This document shows, piece after piece, positions 25,940 through 35,171 of a stretch of DNA of 64,000 nt. Below the pieces are notes generated by a model that was not told the DNA's origin, ran no database searches, and saw only the letters and a list, made by a program, of their open reading frames with translations. A program made the position numbers and the translations under genes. Each line of letters begins with the position of its first letter. The stretch's first letter is position 1. The DNA comes from Ralstonia sp. NFACC01. Lineage in GTDB: Bacteria > Pseudomonadota > Gammaproteobacteria > Burkholderiales > Burkholderiaceae. The stretch covers positions 310,001 through 374,000 of the forward strand of contig NZ_FOWV01000002.1 in NCBI RefSeq assembly GCF_900115545.1, given 5' to 3'.

Positions 25940-27238
25940 TCACCACGGAAGCACGCCCAGTACCACGGCCACTGCGGTCATCAGCAGCGAGGCACCGAAC
26001 AGGAAGGGGATCGAGAATTTCTGGTGGTCTGCCAGTTCGATACCGCACAGGCCGACCACGAGAAAGGTCGCAGGAGTGAGCGGGCTGACCGGGAAGCCGG
26101 TGGTCATTTGGCCGAGGACGGCCGCCTGTGCCACATGCACGGGCGCAACGCCCAGCATCTTCGATGCTTCGGCCACGACGGGCAGCACACCGAAGTAGAA
26201 CGAATCCGGATCGAACAGCAGCGACAGCGGCATCGACAGCACGCCCAGCACCACCGGAATGTGGTGCGCCATCCCGGGCGGAATGAAGTCGACCGCCGTC
26301 TTCGCCATCGCGGTGAGCATGCCGGACTTGCTCATGATGCCGGTGAACACGCCGGCGGCCAGCAGAATGCTCGCCATCATCAACGCGGCCTTGGCGTGGG
26401 CGTCCACCCGCTGGCGTTGCTGATCGACGTTCGGGTAGTTGATCAGCAGCGCGGCCACCACGCCGAGCATGAACATCACCACCGGGTCGACCTTGCCGCT
26501 CACCATCACGCCCATCACCACAACGGTGAGGATGAGGTTGATCCAGAAATTGCGGGGGCGACGCAGCGCTTGTTCCGCGTCTGACAGCGGGCGCGCAACG
26601 ACTTGCGCGCCGCCGGCGTGGTTGGCTAGGCCCAGCCGTCTTTCTTCACGCTTGCCCAGCAGCCATGCGCAGGCAAACACGAAGATGAGCCCCGCAATCT
26701 GCACCGGGATCAGCGGGTTGAAGATGTCCGTGACGGGCATATGCAGCGATGCGGATGCGCGGATCATCGGCCCGGTCCACGGCAGGAAGTTCACGCCGCA
26801 CGCCATCGACGTTACGCACGCGAGGATGCGGCGGTCCATGCCGAGCCGGTCGTACAGCGGCAGCATGGCGGGAATGGTGATCAGAAACGCCACCGCGCCC
26901 GAGCCATCCAGGTGAATGAGCAGCGCAAGCAGCGCCGAGCCCACCACGATGCGCGGCGGGCGGCTGCCCACGGTGCGCAGGATGCGATCGATGATCGGGT
27001 CGAGCATGCCGGCGTCGGTGACGATGCCGAAGTACAGGATGGCGAAGATGAACATCCCCGCCACAGGCGCGACGTCTTTGATGCCGCCGATGATGAACTT
27101 GCTGGTGTTGAGCCCGAAGCCGCCCACAAGCGCGGCGATGACGGGAATGGCGATGAGCGCGACCAGCGGCGACATGCGTTTGGTCAGGATTACGACAAAC
27201 AGCGCAACGATGGTCAGTAGCCCGAGCAGTGCGAGCAT
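25940..27238 (-). CDS. CitMHS-family citrate/tricarboxylate transporter
   Basis: A 432-residue inner-membrane protein with about twelve hydrophobic segments, beginning MLALLGLLTIVALFVVILTK. It matches the CitMHS (metal-citrate:H+ symporter) family, with characteristic LIHLDGSGAVAFLITIPAMLP and FLPWTGPM segments. The central cytoplasmic loop (GKREERRLGL, around residues 215-250) is charged. GGAGGAG gives strong initiation at 27238. It is the first gene of the operon with AtuA-like proteins and LysR; the substrate may be citrate, tricarballylate, aconitate or a related acid. Confidence 0.88.
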   Translation of the reverse strand: MLALLGLLTIVALFVVILTKRMSPLVALIAIPVIAALVGGFGLNTSKFIIGGIKDVAPVAGMFIFAILYFGIVTDAGMLDPIIDRILRTVGSRPPRIVVGSALLALLIHLDGSGAVAFLITIPAMLPLYDRLGMDRRILACVTSMACGVNFLPWTGPMIRASASLHMPVTDIFNPLIPVQIAGLIFVFACAWLLGKREERRLGLANHAGGAQVVARPLSDAEQALRRPRNFWINLILTVVVMGVMVSGKVDPVVMFMLGVVAALLINYPNVDQQRQRVDAHAKAALMMASILLAAGVFTGIMSKSGMLTAMAKTAVDFIPPGMAHHIPVVLGVLSMPLSLLFDPDSFYFGVLPVVAEASKMLGVAPVHVAQAAVLGQMTTGFPVSPLTPATFLVVGLCGIELADHQKFSIPFLFGASLLMTAVAVVLGVLPW

Positions 27239-27449
27239 GGTCTCCTCCGAGTGAGGGGTCGATGGACCCTAGGATTCGGAATCCCTGTTGGCGGGATTTA
27301 GGAGCGACTGTAGAAGTTGGTGATCTGCCTGTGAAACAGAATATTTGGATCGATTGTGCGGATTTGTGGATGAGTGGTGCCGACGCCGCCCGCCAAATCG
27401 CGGCAGAATGTCTCGCATCCCAATCCAACCATCCAACGCCGGAGCCCTC

Positions 27450-27998
27450 GTGAGCGCTACCCCGACCGTCCTGATCCTGCCCGGCTGGCAGAACTCCGGC
27501 CCTGAGCATTGGCAATCGCGCTGGGAACGCCTGCATGGCGATCGCCGTGTTGAACAGCGCGACTGGTTTGTCCCCAAGCGGGCGGATTGGGTGGCCGCGC
27601 TGGAAGCCGAAGTCAGCGCAGCGCCCGGCGATGTCGTTTTGGTGGCGCACAGCCTCGGCTGCGTGCTGACGGCACATTGGGCGGCCACGTCGGCGCGTGC
27701 CGTGCGGGTGCGCGGGGCCTTGCTGGTGGCACCGCCACAGCTCGATCGCGCCGACATGCCATTCGAGGTGGCCGACTTCCGCCCCATTCCGCAGCAGCGT
27801 TTGCCGTTTCCCGCTGTGCTCGTTTTCAGCACCGACGATCCATTCAGCGACGCCGCCTGGAGCCACAGCCAAGCCGAAACGTGGGGTGCGGAGCCCGTCA
27901 ACCTAGGCGCGCGCGGCCATATCAATGCCGAATCGGGCCTCGGTGACTGGCCAGAAGCCCGCGCGATCGTCACCAAGTGGACGAAAGACCTCATCTGA
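27450..27998 (+). CDS. RBBP9/YdeN-family alpha/beta hydrolase
   Basis: A 182-residue small serine hydrolase of the RBBP9/YdeN (DUF1749-like) family. It starts with VLILPGWQNSGPEHWQSRWE, carries the nucleophile elbow AHSLGC, an acid in FSTDDPF and a histidine in GHINAESGLGDWPE. The GTG at 27450 is chosen because GGAG lies 5 bases upstream and the family begins there; the ATG at 27408 is possible. It is divergent from CitMHS. Cytoplasmic; natural substrate unknown for the family. Confidence 0.85.
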   Translation: MSATPTVLILPGWQNSGPEHWQSRWERLHGDRRVEQRDWFVPKRADWVAALEAEVSAAPGDVVLVAHSLGCVLTAHWAATSARAVRVRGALLVAPPQLDRADMPFEVADFRPIPQQRLPFPAVLVFSTDDPFSDAAWSHSQAETWGAEPVNLGARGHINAESGLGDWPEARAIVTKWTKDLI

Positions 27999-28017
27999 AA
28001 TCAGCGGGATGCGGGGC

Positions 28018-28048
28018 TTGACCCTGAAGCTTCTTCAGGGTTTTGAAT
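28018..28048 (+). promoter_or_regulatory. MerR-family (CadR/PbrR-type) promoter and operator
   Basis: A -35 box TTGACC (28018-28023) and a -10 box TTGAAT (28043-28048) are separated by 19 bases, the overlong spacer typical of MerR-activated promoters. The spacer is filled by a perfect dyad, ACCCTGAAG (28021-28029) and CTTCAGGGT (28033-28041). This matches the geometry of copA/zntA/cadA promoters. The expected transcription start is at or next to the cadA ATG (28055). The regulator is probably the CadR-like protein encoded at 32178-32654. Confidence 0.85.
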
Positions 28049-28054
28049 GGAGGC

Positions 28055-30430
28055 ATGAAACCCGATCTCGCCTCCATCCTGCCTGTCCACGACCACGCCA
28101 AGCCGGAAGCTTCCGGTTGCGGCGGTTGCTGCGGTCATGCGCAACCGGTCGCAAGGGACGCCGCCCAACCTGCGCATGATCATGGCCACGACCATCACGA
28201 TCACGACGATCATGATCACGGCCACGCGCCCGAAGCCGCTGCTCCCGTCGATGCCGAAGCGCGCGCAGCCGCCACCGGCCGCACCGTCGTGCGTATCGAG
28301 CAGATGGATTGCCCGACCGAAGAGCGCATGATCCGCGCCAAGCTGGGCAACGCGGATGGCGTTGTCGCGCTGGATTTCAACTTGCTGGAGCGTCATCTCA
28401 CCATCCACCACACCGTTGACGATGTGGCGCCCTTCCTGGAGGCGCTGCGCGCCATCGGCATGGACGGCGAGGTGCTTGAACAGCGCGATCGCCTGGCCGC
28501 AGCCCCTGCGGAGCCGTCCCATATCTCGCGCCGCACGTGGCTGCTGGGTATTGGAGGCGTGGCCGCGTTCGGCGCTGAAGCCATCGCCTGGTCGCTTGGC
28601 GATCATGCGTGGCCGGTGCTGGCCTTGGCGTTAGCCTCCATTGCATTGGCCGGCGGGCCGACGCTGCGCAAGGGCTGGATTGCCGTGCGCGCGCTCACGT
28701 TCAACATCAACTTCCTGATGGCGGTGGCCGTCGTCGGCGCGCTGCTGATCGGCAAGTGGGCTGAAGCGGCCATGGTGATCTTCCTGTTTGCCGTGGCAGA
28801 AGCCATCGAAGCCCGCGCGCTGGTGCGGGCCCGCGATGCCGTGCGCGCCCTGACGGCCATCGCGCCGGACACCGCAGAGTTGGCCGATGGCGCAGGCGAT
28901 TGGCGCGATGTGGCGGTCGACAGTGTTGCCGTCGGCGCGCGCCTGCGTGTGCGCACCGGCAGCCGCGTGCCGGTCGACGCCCGCATCGTGAGCGGCCGCG
29001 CGGCGCTGGACGAATCGCCCGTCACCGGCGAAAGCCTGCCGGTGGAAAAAGCCGTTGGAGACAGGATCCTCGCCGGCACGATCGTCACCGACGGCGTGGT
29101 CGAGGCGCAAGCCACGGCGCTGGCCGCGGACAGCACGCTGGCGCGTATCGCGGGGGCTATCCAGCAAGCGCAATCGCAGCGCGCGCCCACGCAGCGCTTT
29201 GTCGATAAGTTCTCTTCCATCTACACGCCCGCGATGATGTTGCTGGCGTTGGCGGTGGCCGTCATCGGCCCGCTCGTCACGGCCGACGGTTGGCTGGCTT
29301 GGACCTATCGCGCGCTCGTGCTGCTGGTGATCGCCTGCCCGTGCGCGCTGGTGATCTCCACGCCGGTGACGGTCGTCAGCGGTCTGGCCGCCGCCGCACG
29401 CCGCGGCATCGTCGTCAAGGGCGGCGTGTATCTGGAAAGCGGGCGGCGCCTGCGTGCGCTCGCGCTGGACAAGACCGGCACGCTCACCGCAGGTCGCCCG
29501 GTGCTCGACGCGGTGAAGTTGCCCGACGGCGCACGCCGCGCCGTCGCGGATCTGAACGCCGCGACCGACGCGACACAGCTGCATGCGCTGGCAGTGGCAG
29601 CGGCGCTCGATGCCAACACCACGCACCCGATTGCCGTGGCCATCGTGCAGGCCGCTGCGGCGCACGGCGCGGTCGATGCGAATTCAGTGGAAGACCTGTC
29701 TGTGCTGCCGGGTCGTGGCGTGGCGGGCACGCTCAATGGTGTGCGCTGGCATCTTGGCAACGCGGCGCTCGTCGCAGAGCGTGGCTTCGACACGTCCGCC
29801 TGGCGTGCTGCTGCCGAGTCGCTGCAAGCGGAGGGCATGTCCGCCGTCACGCTGTGCGACGCGAACGGTGTCGTGGCGCTGTTCGGCGTGCGTGACCGCG
29901 AGCGTGCCGAAAGCGCCGAGGCCATCGCCGCATTGCGCGCGCTGGACGTGACGCCCGTCATGCTCACCGGCGATGACCGCCGCGCTGCACAGGCCATCGC
30001 CAAGACGGTCGGCATCGACAACGTGCACGCAGAGCAGCTCCCCACTGACAAGCAACGCGTGGTGGGTGAGCTTGCCGCACAGCACGGCTTCGTCGGCATG
30101 GTGGGCGATGGCATCAACGATGCCCCCGCACTTGCGCGGGCCGATATCGGTTTCGCCATGGGCGCCGCCGGTACCGCCACCGCGCTGGAAGCGGCCGACG
30201 TGGCCATCATGGACGACGACCCGCGCAAGCTCGCCAGCTTCATCCGCATCAGCCGTCGCACGGTGGCCGTGCTGCGTCAGAACATTGTGCTGGCGCTGGG
30301 CATCAAGGCGGTGTTTCTGGCGCTGGCCGTGATGGGCGACGCCACGTTGTGGATGGCGATCTTCGCCGACGTGGGCGCGAGCCTGCTGGTGGTGTTCAAC
30401 GGCCTGCGCGTGATGCGCACGCGCGCTTGA
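28055..30430 (+). CDS. cadA: heavy-metal P1B-type ATPase (Cd2+/Zn2+/Pb2+ exporter)
   Basis: A 791-residue metal-exporting ATPase. After a Cys-containing start (GCGGCC) and a His/Asp-rich tract (HDHGHDHHDHDD, about residues 40-57) comes a metal-binding domain with MDCPTEE rather than CxxC, then eight expected transmembrane helices. Motifs: TGES actuator loop, CPC metal site in IACPCALVIST (about 425-435), phosphorylation motif DKTGTLT (about 472), and hinge GDGINDAPAL. These features fit the Zn/Cd/Pb class (CadA/ZntA/PbrA). The MerR-type promoter predicts induction by these metals. The ATG at 28055 falls at the predicted transcription start, so the mRNA may be leaderless. Confidence 0.92.
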   Translation: MKPDLASILPVHDHAKPEASGCGGCCGHAQPVARDAAQPAHDHGHDHHDHDDHDHGHAPEAAAPVDAEARAAATGRTVVRIEQMDCPTEERMIRAKLGNADGVVALDFNLLERHLTIHHTVDDVAPFLEALRAIGMDGEVLEQRDRLAAAPAEPSHISRRTWLLGIGGVAAFGAEAIAWSLGDHAWPVLALALASIALAGGPTLRKGWIAVRALTFNINFLMAVAVVGALLIGKWAEAAMVIFLFAVAEAIEARALVRARDAVRALTAIAPDTAELADGAGDWRDVAVDSVAVGARLRVRTGSRVPVDARIVSGRAALDESPVTGESLPVEKAVGDRILAGTIVTDGVVEAQATALAADSTLARIAGAIQQAQSQRAPTQRFVDKFSSIYTPAMMLLALAVAVIGPLVTADGWLAWTYRALVLLVIACPCALVISTPVTVVSGLAAAARRGIVVKGGVYLESGRRLRALALDKTGTLTAGRPVLDAVKLPDGARRAVADLNAATDATQLHALAVAAALDANTTHPIAVAIVQAAAAHGAVDANSVEDLSVLPGRGVAGTLNGVRWHLGNAALVAERGFDTSAWRAAAESLQAEGMSAVTLCDANGVVALFGVRDRERAESAEAIAALRALDVTPVMLTGDDRRAAQAIAKTVGIDNVHAEQLPTDKQRVVGELAAQHGFVGMVGDGINDAPALARADIGFAMGAAGTATALEAADVAIMDDDPRKLASFIRISRRTVAVLRQNIVLALGIKAVFLALAVMGDATLWMAIFADVGASLLVVFNGLRVMRTRA

Positions 30431-30453
30431 GTTGCCGGCGCGCGCGGGGCAAC
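30431..30453. other. stem-loop between convergent genes
   Basis: GTTGCC (30431-30436) pairs with GGCAAC (30448-30453) around a GC-rich loop, directly after the cadA stop and before the end of the DUF4139 gene. There is no T-run, so at most it is a weak or factor-assisted terminator. Confidence 0.4.
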
Positions 30454-30457
30454 GCGA

Positions 30458-32089
30458 TCAGCGCAAGCCGGTGATGCGCGCGTCTTTCGGGTAGGTGATC
30501 TGGTAGTCGGCAGAAAAGCGCGCGCTTTCGCCGGCCGGGATCGTCTGCTCCCACGCGATCACGCCGGGGCGGCGTTCCCAGTTGCGCTTGGCGGGTTCCG
30601 GCGAGAAAGTGGAGCGCACCTTGATGTCGTCGGACTGGCTGACCGGCGTGGCTTCCAGGATCTGCACGTCGATCGCGTCACGGTGGCGGTTGCGCACCGT
30701 GTACAGCGCCGCCAGCTGGCGCTCGTTGCGGTTGTCGAGCAGGCCCACGCTGCGTTGGAAGGTCTTGGGCGTTTCCACCACCACGCTCACAAGATCGTCG
30801 CGGCCAAAGGGCAGCGTGACCTTCTGGTCTTCGCCTGCCGGATTCCACTGTGTGCTGCCAACTACCGCGCCATCGCGGCGCAACTGCATGTTGCCGGCGG
30901 GCCAGATGCCTTGCGGGCGGTCCACGGTGGCGACCAGGTAGGCGGTGGCGTCCATGCGCGGCGTGCTGCGCGCCGCAAGCTTTGCGGGCAGCGTTTCGCT
31001 CGCCAACGTGAGCGTGACCTTCTGGGCGTCGGAGGGCAGCTCAGTGGCGCCTTGCACGTCGAACTCCGTGGCAAACGCGGTCTGGACGGCGTTCACTTCG
31101 AATAGCGGCTCGCTGTCTGCCTCACGTTGCTCATTGTTCCGGCCGAATCTGGCCTTGGGTGCTGGCGCCATCGCCGCTGCAGGCGCGGCGGGGTAGGGCA
31201 TCGCCTGCGGCGGCGGCTGAATATCCAATTGCCACGCATACGGCTCCGGCCCGCGTGGCGTGTTGCGCGGCTGGCCGGTCGACAGGCGCAGATGCACGCC
31301 GCGCCAGTCCTCGCCGGTGGACTGCGCAAGCGTGGCCTGCCGCTCGATGACAACGTTCGAACGCACCGAGTCCACGCTTGCCTGATATGCCGGCCGCCAG
31401 CCCGCACGCGAGGTCTGATAGCTGACGCGTAATTCACCGCCGCGCGGTGCCGCTACGGCAATGCGCACCGTGCGCAGCGTGCTGGACGCCGAGCCGTGCG
31501 TGCGTTGCAGCGCGTCAAGCTGCGCCTTCAGTTCAGCATCGCGCTTCTTCAGTTGTTCCTGGCGGGTAAAGACGTCTTGCGCGTTGCGGGCCAGCGCGTC
31601 GGTCGCGCGGCCGAGCGTGGAAAAATCGGTGGCCGGCGCGCGGCCATCGCCGCCCGTGCGTTCGCTCACAGCCTTCAGGTAGCTGGCCGACAGCGCATTC
31701 GCCTGGATCTGCACGCCAAGCGCGGCGCGCTGGTCTTCCAGTGCGCGGATTTGTGTGTCGAGTGCCGTTCTGGCGCAGCCGCTGCCTTCGCTGGGAACGC
31801 TTTCCACGCGCACATCCCCAACGCGGATGCTGCTGTCGCCTTCCACGCGCAGACTGTCGGCGTCGAACGTCATGGGCAGGCAGGCCAGCTCTACGCTGCG
31901 GGCGCCCGCAGCCACAGTGGCCGTGCGCACGACCGTGGCGCTATCCGGATACAACGTGACATCGGTGATGCGCGAAGGCGTCGCTGCCTGCGCCGTGACG
32001 GCCGCGGCAGACGCAATCGCGCCAAGCGCCGCGCATGCCACACGTTGTCGATGCTGGAATCGTGCTGCTGCAGCCGGTTTCGTCTTCAT
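30458..32089 (-). CDS. DUF4140/DUF4139 (MuiA-like) protein, exported
   Basis: A 543-residue protein of the mucoidy inhibitor MuiA / DUF4139 family. Features in order: a signal peptide (MKTKPAAAARFQHRQRVACAALGAIASAAA..., cleavage near AQA-A), an N-terminal DUF4140 domain starting ITDVTLYPDSATVVRTATV, a coiled coil (about 110-200, ALEDQRAALGVQIQ and LKKRDAELKAQLD), and a C-terminal DUF4139 beta domain ending ITYPKDARITGLR. The ATG at 32089 is preferred (GAGG upstream). It is probably periplasmic or surface-linked; the molecular role is unknown. Its location between the metal exporter and its regulator may be accidental. Confidence 0.85.
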   Translation of the reverse strand: MKTKPAAAARFQHRQRVACAALGAIASAAAVTAQAATPSRITDVTLYPDSATVVRTATVAAGARSVELACLPMTFDADSLRVEGDSSIRVGDVRVESVPSEGSGCARTALDTQIRALEDQRAALGVQIQANALSASYLKAVSERTGGDGRAPATDFSTLGRATDALARNAQDVFTRQEQLKKRDAELKAQLDALQRTHGSASSTLRTVRIAVAAPRGGELRVSYQTSRAGWRPAYQASVDSVRSNVVIERQATLAQSTGEDWRGVHLRLSTGQPRNTPRGPEPYAWQLDIQPPPQAMPYPAAPAAAMAPAPKARFGRNNEQREADSEPLFEVNAVQTAFATEFDVQGATELPSDAQKVTLTLASETLPAKLAARSTPRMDATAYLVATVDRPQGIWPAGNMQLRRDGAVVGSTQWNPAGEDQKVTLPFGRDDLVSVVVETPKTFQRSVGLLDNRNERQLAALYTVRNRHRDAIDVQILEATPVSQSDDIKVRSTFSPEPAKRNWERRPGVIAWEQTIPAGESARFSADYQITYPKDARITGLR

Positions 32090-32177
32090 CCGCCTCACCC
32101 ACGTGTCGTGAAATGCGGCGAGTATCGCACGTCAAAGCGCACGTCAAAGTGATGTGCCCGGCATGGAGAAAGACAGC

Positions 32178-32654
32178 TCAGCGATGCACGCCGCGAATAT
32201 GCCGATACGCGTGTTCGCCCTCGCCATGTTCATGGCTGTGGCCGTGATGATTGCCGGCAACAGGCTCTTCGTGCAGCGATTGCAGCACGCCGCACTCAGC
32301 CACCGAAGCCGCCGTCGTGCAGCGTTGCCCGATCGCCTCGATCTGGCCTTTGAGATCGGTCAGCTCGGCGATGCGCGCTTCAACGTGACGCAGGTGTTCG
32401 TCCAGTAGGTTATTAATCTCTTCGCACGACGCCTGCGGGTTGGCCTGCAACTCAAGCAGCCGGCGGATTTCGGTGTGCGCCATATCGAGCGACCGGCACT
32501 TCGCAATGAAGGCCAGCAGCTCGACATGCTCAGGCGTGTAGACGCGGTAATTGTTGGCGGCCCGTGCCGGCGGGGGCAGCAAGCCCTGCGCTTCATAGAA
32601 GCGGATGGTCTCGATGCTGATGCCCGTGCGCTGGGCGAGTTCGCCAATTTTCAT
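32178..32654 (-). CDS. cadR: Cd(II)/Pb(II)-responsive MerR-family regulator
   Basis: A 158-residue MerR-family activator: N-terminal winged helix-turn-helix (MKIGELAQRTGISIETIRFYEAQGLL), a dimerisation coiled coil, and metal-site cysteines at C77, C112 and C121. The 112/121 spacing matches CadR/PbrR691-type proteins that bind Cd or Pb with three thiolates. The C-terminus is His-rich (HHGHSHEHGEGEH), as in Pseudomonas CadR. It follows the Cys-rich protein gene by 17 bases, so the two are probably one transcript. The likely target is the promoter at 28018-28048. Confidence 0.9.
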   Translation of the reverse strand: MKIGELAQRTGISIETIRFYEAQGLLPPPARAANNYRVYTPEHVELLAFIAKCRSLDMAHTEIRRLLELQANPQASCEEINNLLDEHLRHVEARIAELTDLKGQIEAIGQRCTTAASVAECGVLQSLHEEPVAGNHHGHSHEHGEGEHAYRHIRGVHR

Positions 32655-32671
32655 ACGCGTTGAAAAAAGAA

Positions 32672-33058
32672 TCAGAAAACAGTCGGCTCAGCGGTCACGG
32701 CTTCAACGCCGGCGACTTTCAGGCAGGCGTCCAGGCAGGCGCGGCAGGCAGTTGCACAGGCGCTGCAATGGCCCTGGCCGTGATGATCGCATTCTTCGGC
32801 GCACTGAGAACAGATCTCGGCGCAGTCTTCCAGCAGCAGTTCTGCGAATTCGCTATTGCGCTCGAGGAATTTGCGCGTGAGAGCGCAGTATTCCGCGCAA
32901 TCCGTGCACACGCCGATGCAGCGCGCCATGGCTTCGGCGTGGCCATTCTTGCCGGATTCCGTCGCGCAATGAGTGCAAGCGGCCTCGCATGCCTGCAGCG
33001 CCTGGATCACACTGGCAAATCGCTTGGCATTCTCTTTCGCGGTCGGACGAGTGGTCAT
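32672..33058 (-). CDS. four-helix-bundle copper-binding protein (DUF326/Csp-like)
   Basis: A 128-residue Cys-rich protein. Cysteines occur in CxxxC and CxxC pairs through the helices (CEAACTHC, CIGVCTDCAEYC, CAEICSQCAEEC, CSACATACRAC), as in DUF326/cytosolic copper-storage (Csp) proteins whose four-helix bundles bind many Cu(I) ions. There is no signal peptide, so a cytosolic Csp3-like role is likely. AGGAGAA precedes the ATG at 33058. It is the first gene of a unit with cadR, so a role in Cd/Pb buffering is also conceivable. Confidence 0.87.
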   Translation of the reverse strand: MTTRPTAKENAKRFASVIQALQACEAACTHCATESGKNGHAEAMARCIGVCTDCAEYCALTRKFLERNSEFAELLLEDCAEICSQCAEECDHHGQGHCSACATACRACLDACLKVAGVEAVTAEPTVF

Positions 33059-33185
33059 GTCGGTTCTCCTGTGGCAGTGGATGTGCACGCGCGCGCGCTT
33101 GGGAAAGGATGAGCCCGGGCGCCGCCCGAAACCCATCTCTCCAATTTAGCAACTCGCGCTCCACTGCGTGAGCCAGACTTGTGCG

Positions 33186-34898
33186 TTACACCGCTTCCGC
33201 CTCGCTCTTGCCGCTGCGCAGCATGCCGTTACCCGCCCGTGCGATCAGGCGATTCACGCCCCCCACGACGGCCCGGATCGACGCCGTTGTCAGGTTGGCA
33301 TCCACGCCCACGCCGAATACGCTGCCCGCCATGCCCGGCGCGGCCATTTCAGCAAATGCGATGGCATCGGCGTTGGCGCCCTGACCCAGCGCACGTTCCT
33401 CGTAGTGATGGATCGACACGGGTGCCGCCAGCACGTGCGACAGCGCATGCACCAGCGCATCCAGTGGCCCGTTGCCGGTGCCTTCGCAGATGTGCTCGCG
33501 GTCAGCAATGTTCACCACCAGGCGGATGTGCTGGCTGCCGTCGTCGCGCTCGGTCAGGCGGTGCGATACGTAGCCGATCGCGCCATCGCCGCGCAGATAG
33601 GTCTGCTGGAACAGTGCCCAGATGTCGGCGCCCGTGGCTTCGCGGCCGCTTTCATCGGTCAGCTGTTGCACGGTGCTGCTGAATTCCACCTGCAGGCGGC
33701 GCGGCATGGCAACGCCATAGCCGGATTCCAGCAAATAGGCGATGCCGCCTTTGCCCGACTGGCTGTTCACGCGAATGATCGAGTCATACGTGCGGCCCAC
33801 GTCGGCCGGGTCGATTGGCAAGTAGGGCATTTCCCACAGCGCATCGGGCTTCTGCACCGCAAAGCCTTTCTTGATTGCATCCTGGTGCGAACCCGAGAAC
33901 GCCGTGAACACCAGGTCGCCCACGTACGGATGGCGAGGATGCACCGGCAGTTGCGTGCAGTCTTCGCAGGTCCGTGCCACGTCATTGACGTGCGAGAAAT
34001 CCAACTCCGGATCAACGCCCTGCGAGTACAGGTTCAACGCAAGCGTGACGAGATCCACGTTGCCGGTGCGCTCGCCGTTGCCGAACAGGCAACCTTCCAC
34101 GCGATCGGCGCCGGCCATCACGGCCAGTTCAGCCGCAGCCACGGCCGTGCCGCGGTCGTTGTGCGGATGCACGGACAGGATGATTGAATCGCGGCGCGCC
34201 AGGTTGCGGTGCATCCATTCGATCTGGTCGGCGTAGATGTTTGGTGTGGCCATCTCCACCGTGGCCGGCAGGTTGAAGATGATCTTGTGCTCGGGCGTCG
34301 GCTCCCAAACCTCGGTCACCGCGTTGCAAACCTCCAGCGCGAAATCCAGTTCGGTGCCGCTGAAGACTTCGGGGCTGTATTGATACGTCCACTGCGTCTC
34401 GGGCATCGTTTCCGCGATCTCGCGGATCAGCTTGGCGCTTTGCACGGCAATGCGCTTGACGCCCTCGCGGTCAGTGTTGAACACCGTGCGGCGGAACACC
34501 GGTGCCGTTGCGTTGTAGACGTGGATGATCGCGCGCTTGGCGCCGCGAAGTGATTCCATCGTGCGGCGGATGAGGTCTTCGCGCGCCTGCGTGAGCACTT
34601 CGATGGCCACGCCGTCGGGGATGTGTCCACCCTCGATCAGCTCGCGCACAAAATCAAAATCGGTTTGGGATGCAGCGGGGAAAGCGGCTTCGATTTCCTG
34701 GAAGCCAATCTGCACGAGCATCTTGAACATGCGCATCTTGCGCTCGGCGTTCATGGGCTCGAACAGGGCCTGGTTGCCATCGCGCAAATCCGTGCTCATC
34801 CAAATAGGTGCACGGGTGATGGTCTTGTTGGGCCAGGTGCGATCGGCGAGGGCGATGGCGGGGAAGGGGCGGTATTTGGTGCTGGGGTTCTTCAACAT
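33186..34898 (-). CDS. leuA: 2-isopropylmalate synthase
   Basis: A 570-residue HMGL-like TIM-barrel enzyme that condenses acetyl-CoA with 2-oxoisovalerate, the first committed step of leucine synthesis. Catalytic-region motifs are [17 protein letters not shown] (metal/base), [14 protein letters not shown] (metal His) and [15 protein letters not shown]. The C-terminal part (about 440-570) is the allosteric leucine-binding LeuA_dimer domain. It belongs to the longer LeuA class (556-570 residues). The ATG at 34898 has no Shine-Dalgarno but overlaps the stop of a small upstream ORF, suggesting translational coupling. A leucine leader peptide lies 280 bases upstream. Confidence 0.94.
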   Translation of the reverse strand: MLKNPSTKYRPFPAIALADRTWPNKTITRAPIWMSTDLRDGNQALFEPMNAERKMRMFKMLVQIGFQEIEAAFPAASQTDFDFVRELIEGGHIPDGVAIEVLTQAREDLIRRTMESLRGAKRAIIHVYNATAPVFRRTVFNTDREGVKRIAVQSAKLIREIAETMPETQWTYQYSPEVFSGTELDFALEVCNAVTEVWEPTPEHKIIFNLPATVEMATPNIYADQIEWMHRNLARRDSIILSVHPHNDRGTAVAAAELAVMAGADRVEGCLFGNGERTGNVDLVTLALNLYSQGVDPELDFSHVNDVARTCEDCTQLPVHPRHPYVGDLVFTAFSGSHQDAIKKGFAVQKPDALWEMPYLPIDPADVGRTYDSIIRVNSQSGKGGIAYLLESGYGVAMPRRLQVEFSSTVQQLTDESGREATGADIWALFQQTYLRGDGAIGYVSHRLTERDDGSQHIRLVVNIADREHICEGTGNGPLDALVHALSHVLAAPVSIHHYEERALGQGANADAIAFAEMAAPGMAGSVFGVGVDANLTTASIRAVVGGVNRLIARAGNGMLRSGKSEAEAV

Positions 34899-35068
34899 GG
34901 TGTGTGCGTCCGGTGAGATCGAGATCGGTTTCGTACAACGGGGACAGCCGCGGGGGCGGCGTCCGGGGTGGCCGGAATCGGGTTCGGGATGTGGCGGCCA
35001 GACAGCCACGGGCGCGTGGTCTGGCAACCGATCGGTAGTCGTAGCGAAAGCGGGATCGAGGCAGGCAT
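34892..35068 (-). CDS. possible 58-codon upstream ORF coupled to leuA
   Basis: This ORF starts at 35068 with a good Shine-Dalgarno (GGAG, 8 bases upstream) and stops at 34892-34894, overlapping the leuA ATG by 7 bases. Its first residues are [14 protein letters not shown]; two of the three leucines use CTA, a rare codon in such GC-rich genomes. Beyond about residue 15 the codon use does not look like a real gene. It may serve to deliver ribosomes to leuA, or act as a second leucine sensor. Speculative. Confidence 0.35.
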   Translation of the reverse strand: MPASIPLSLRLPIGCQTTRPWLSGRHIPNPIPATPDAAPAAVPVVRNRSRSHRTHTPC

Positions 35069-35171
35069 GAGAGGCTCCAACGATTTGGCGCACAGATTGC
35101 GCCACACACAAGGCCCGTCACCAGTTAAGGCACGGACCGATCAAATACCGGAACGAGGGGGAAAGAGAGAT

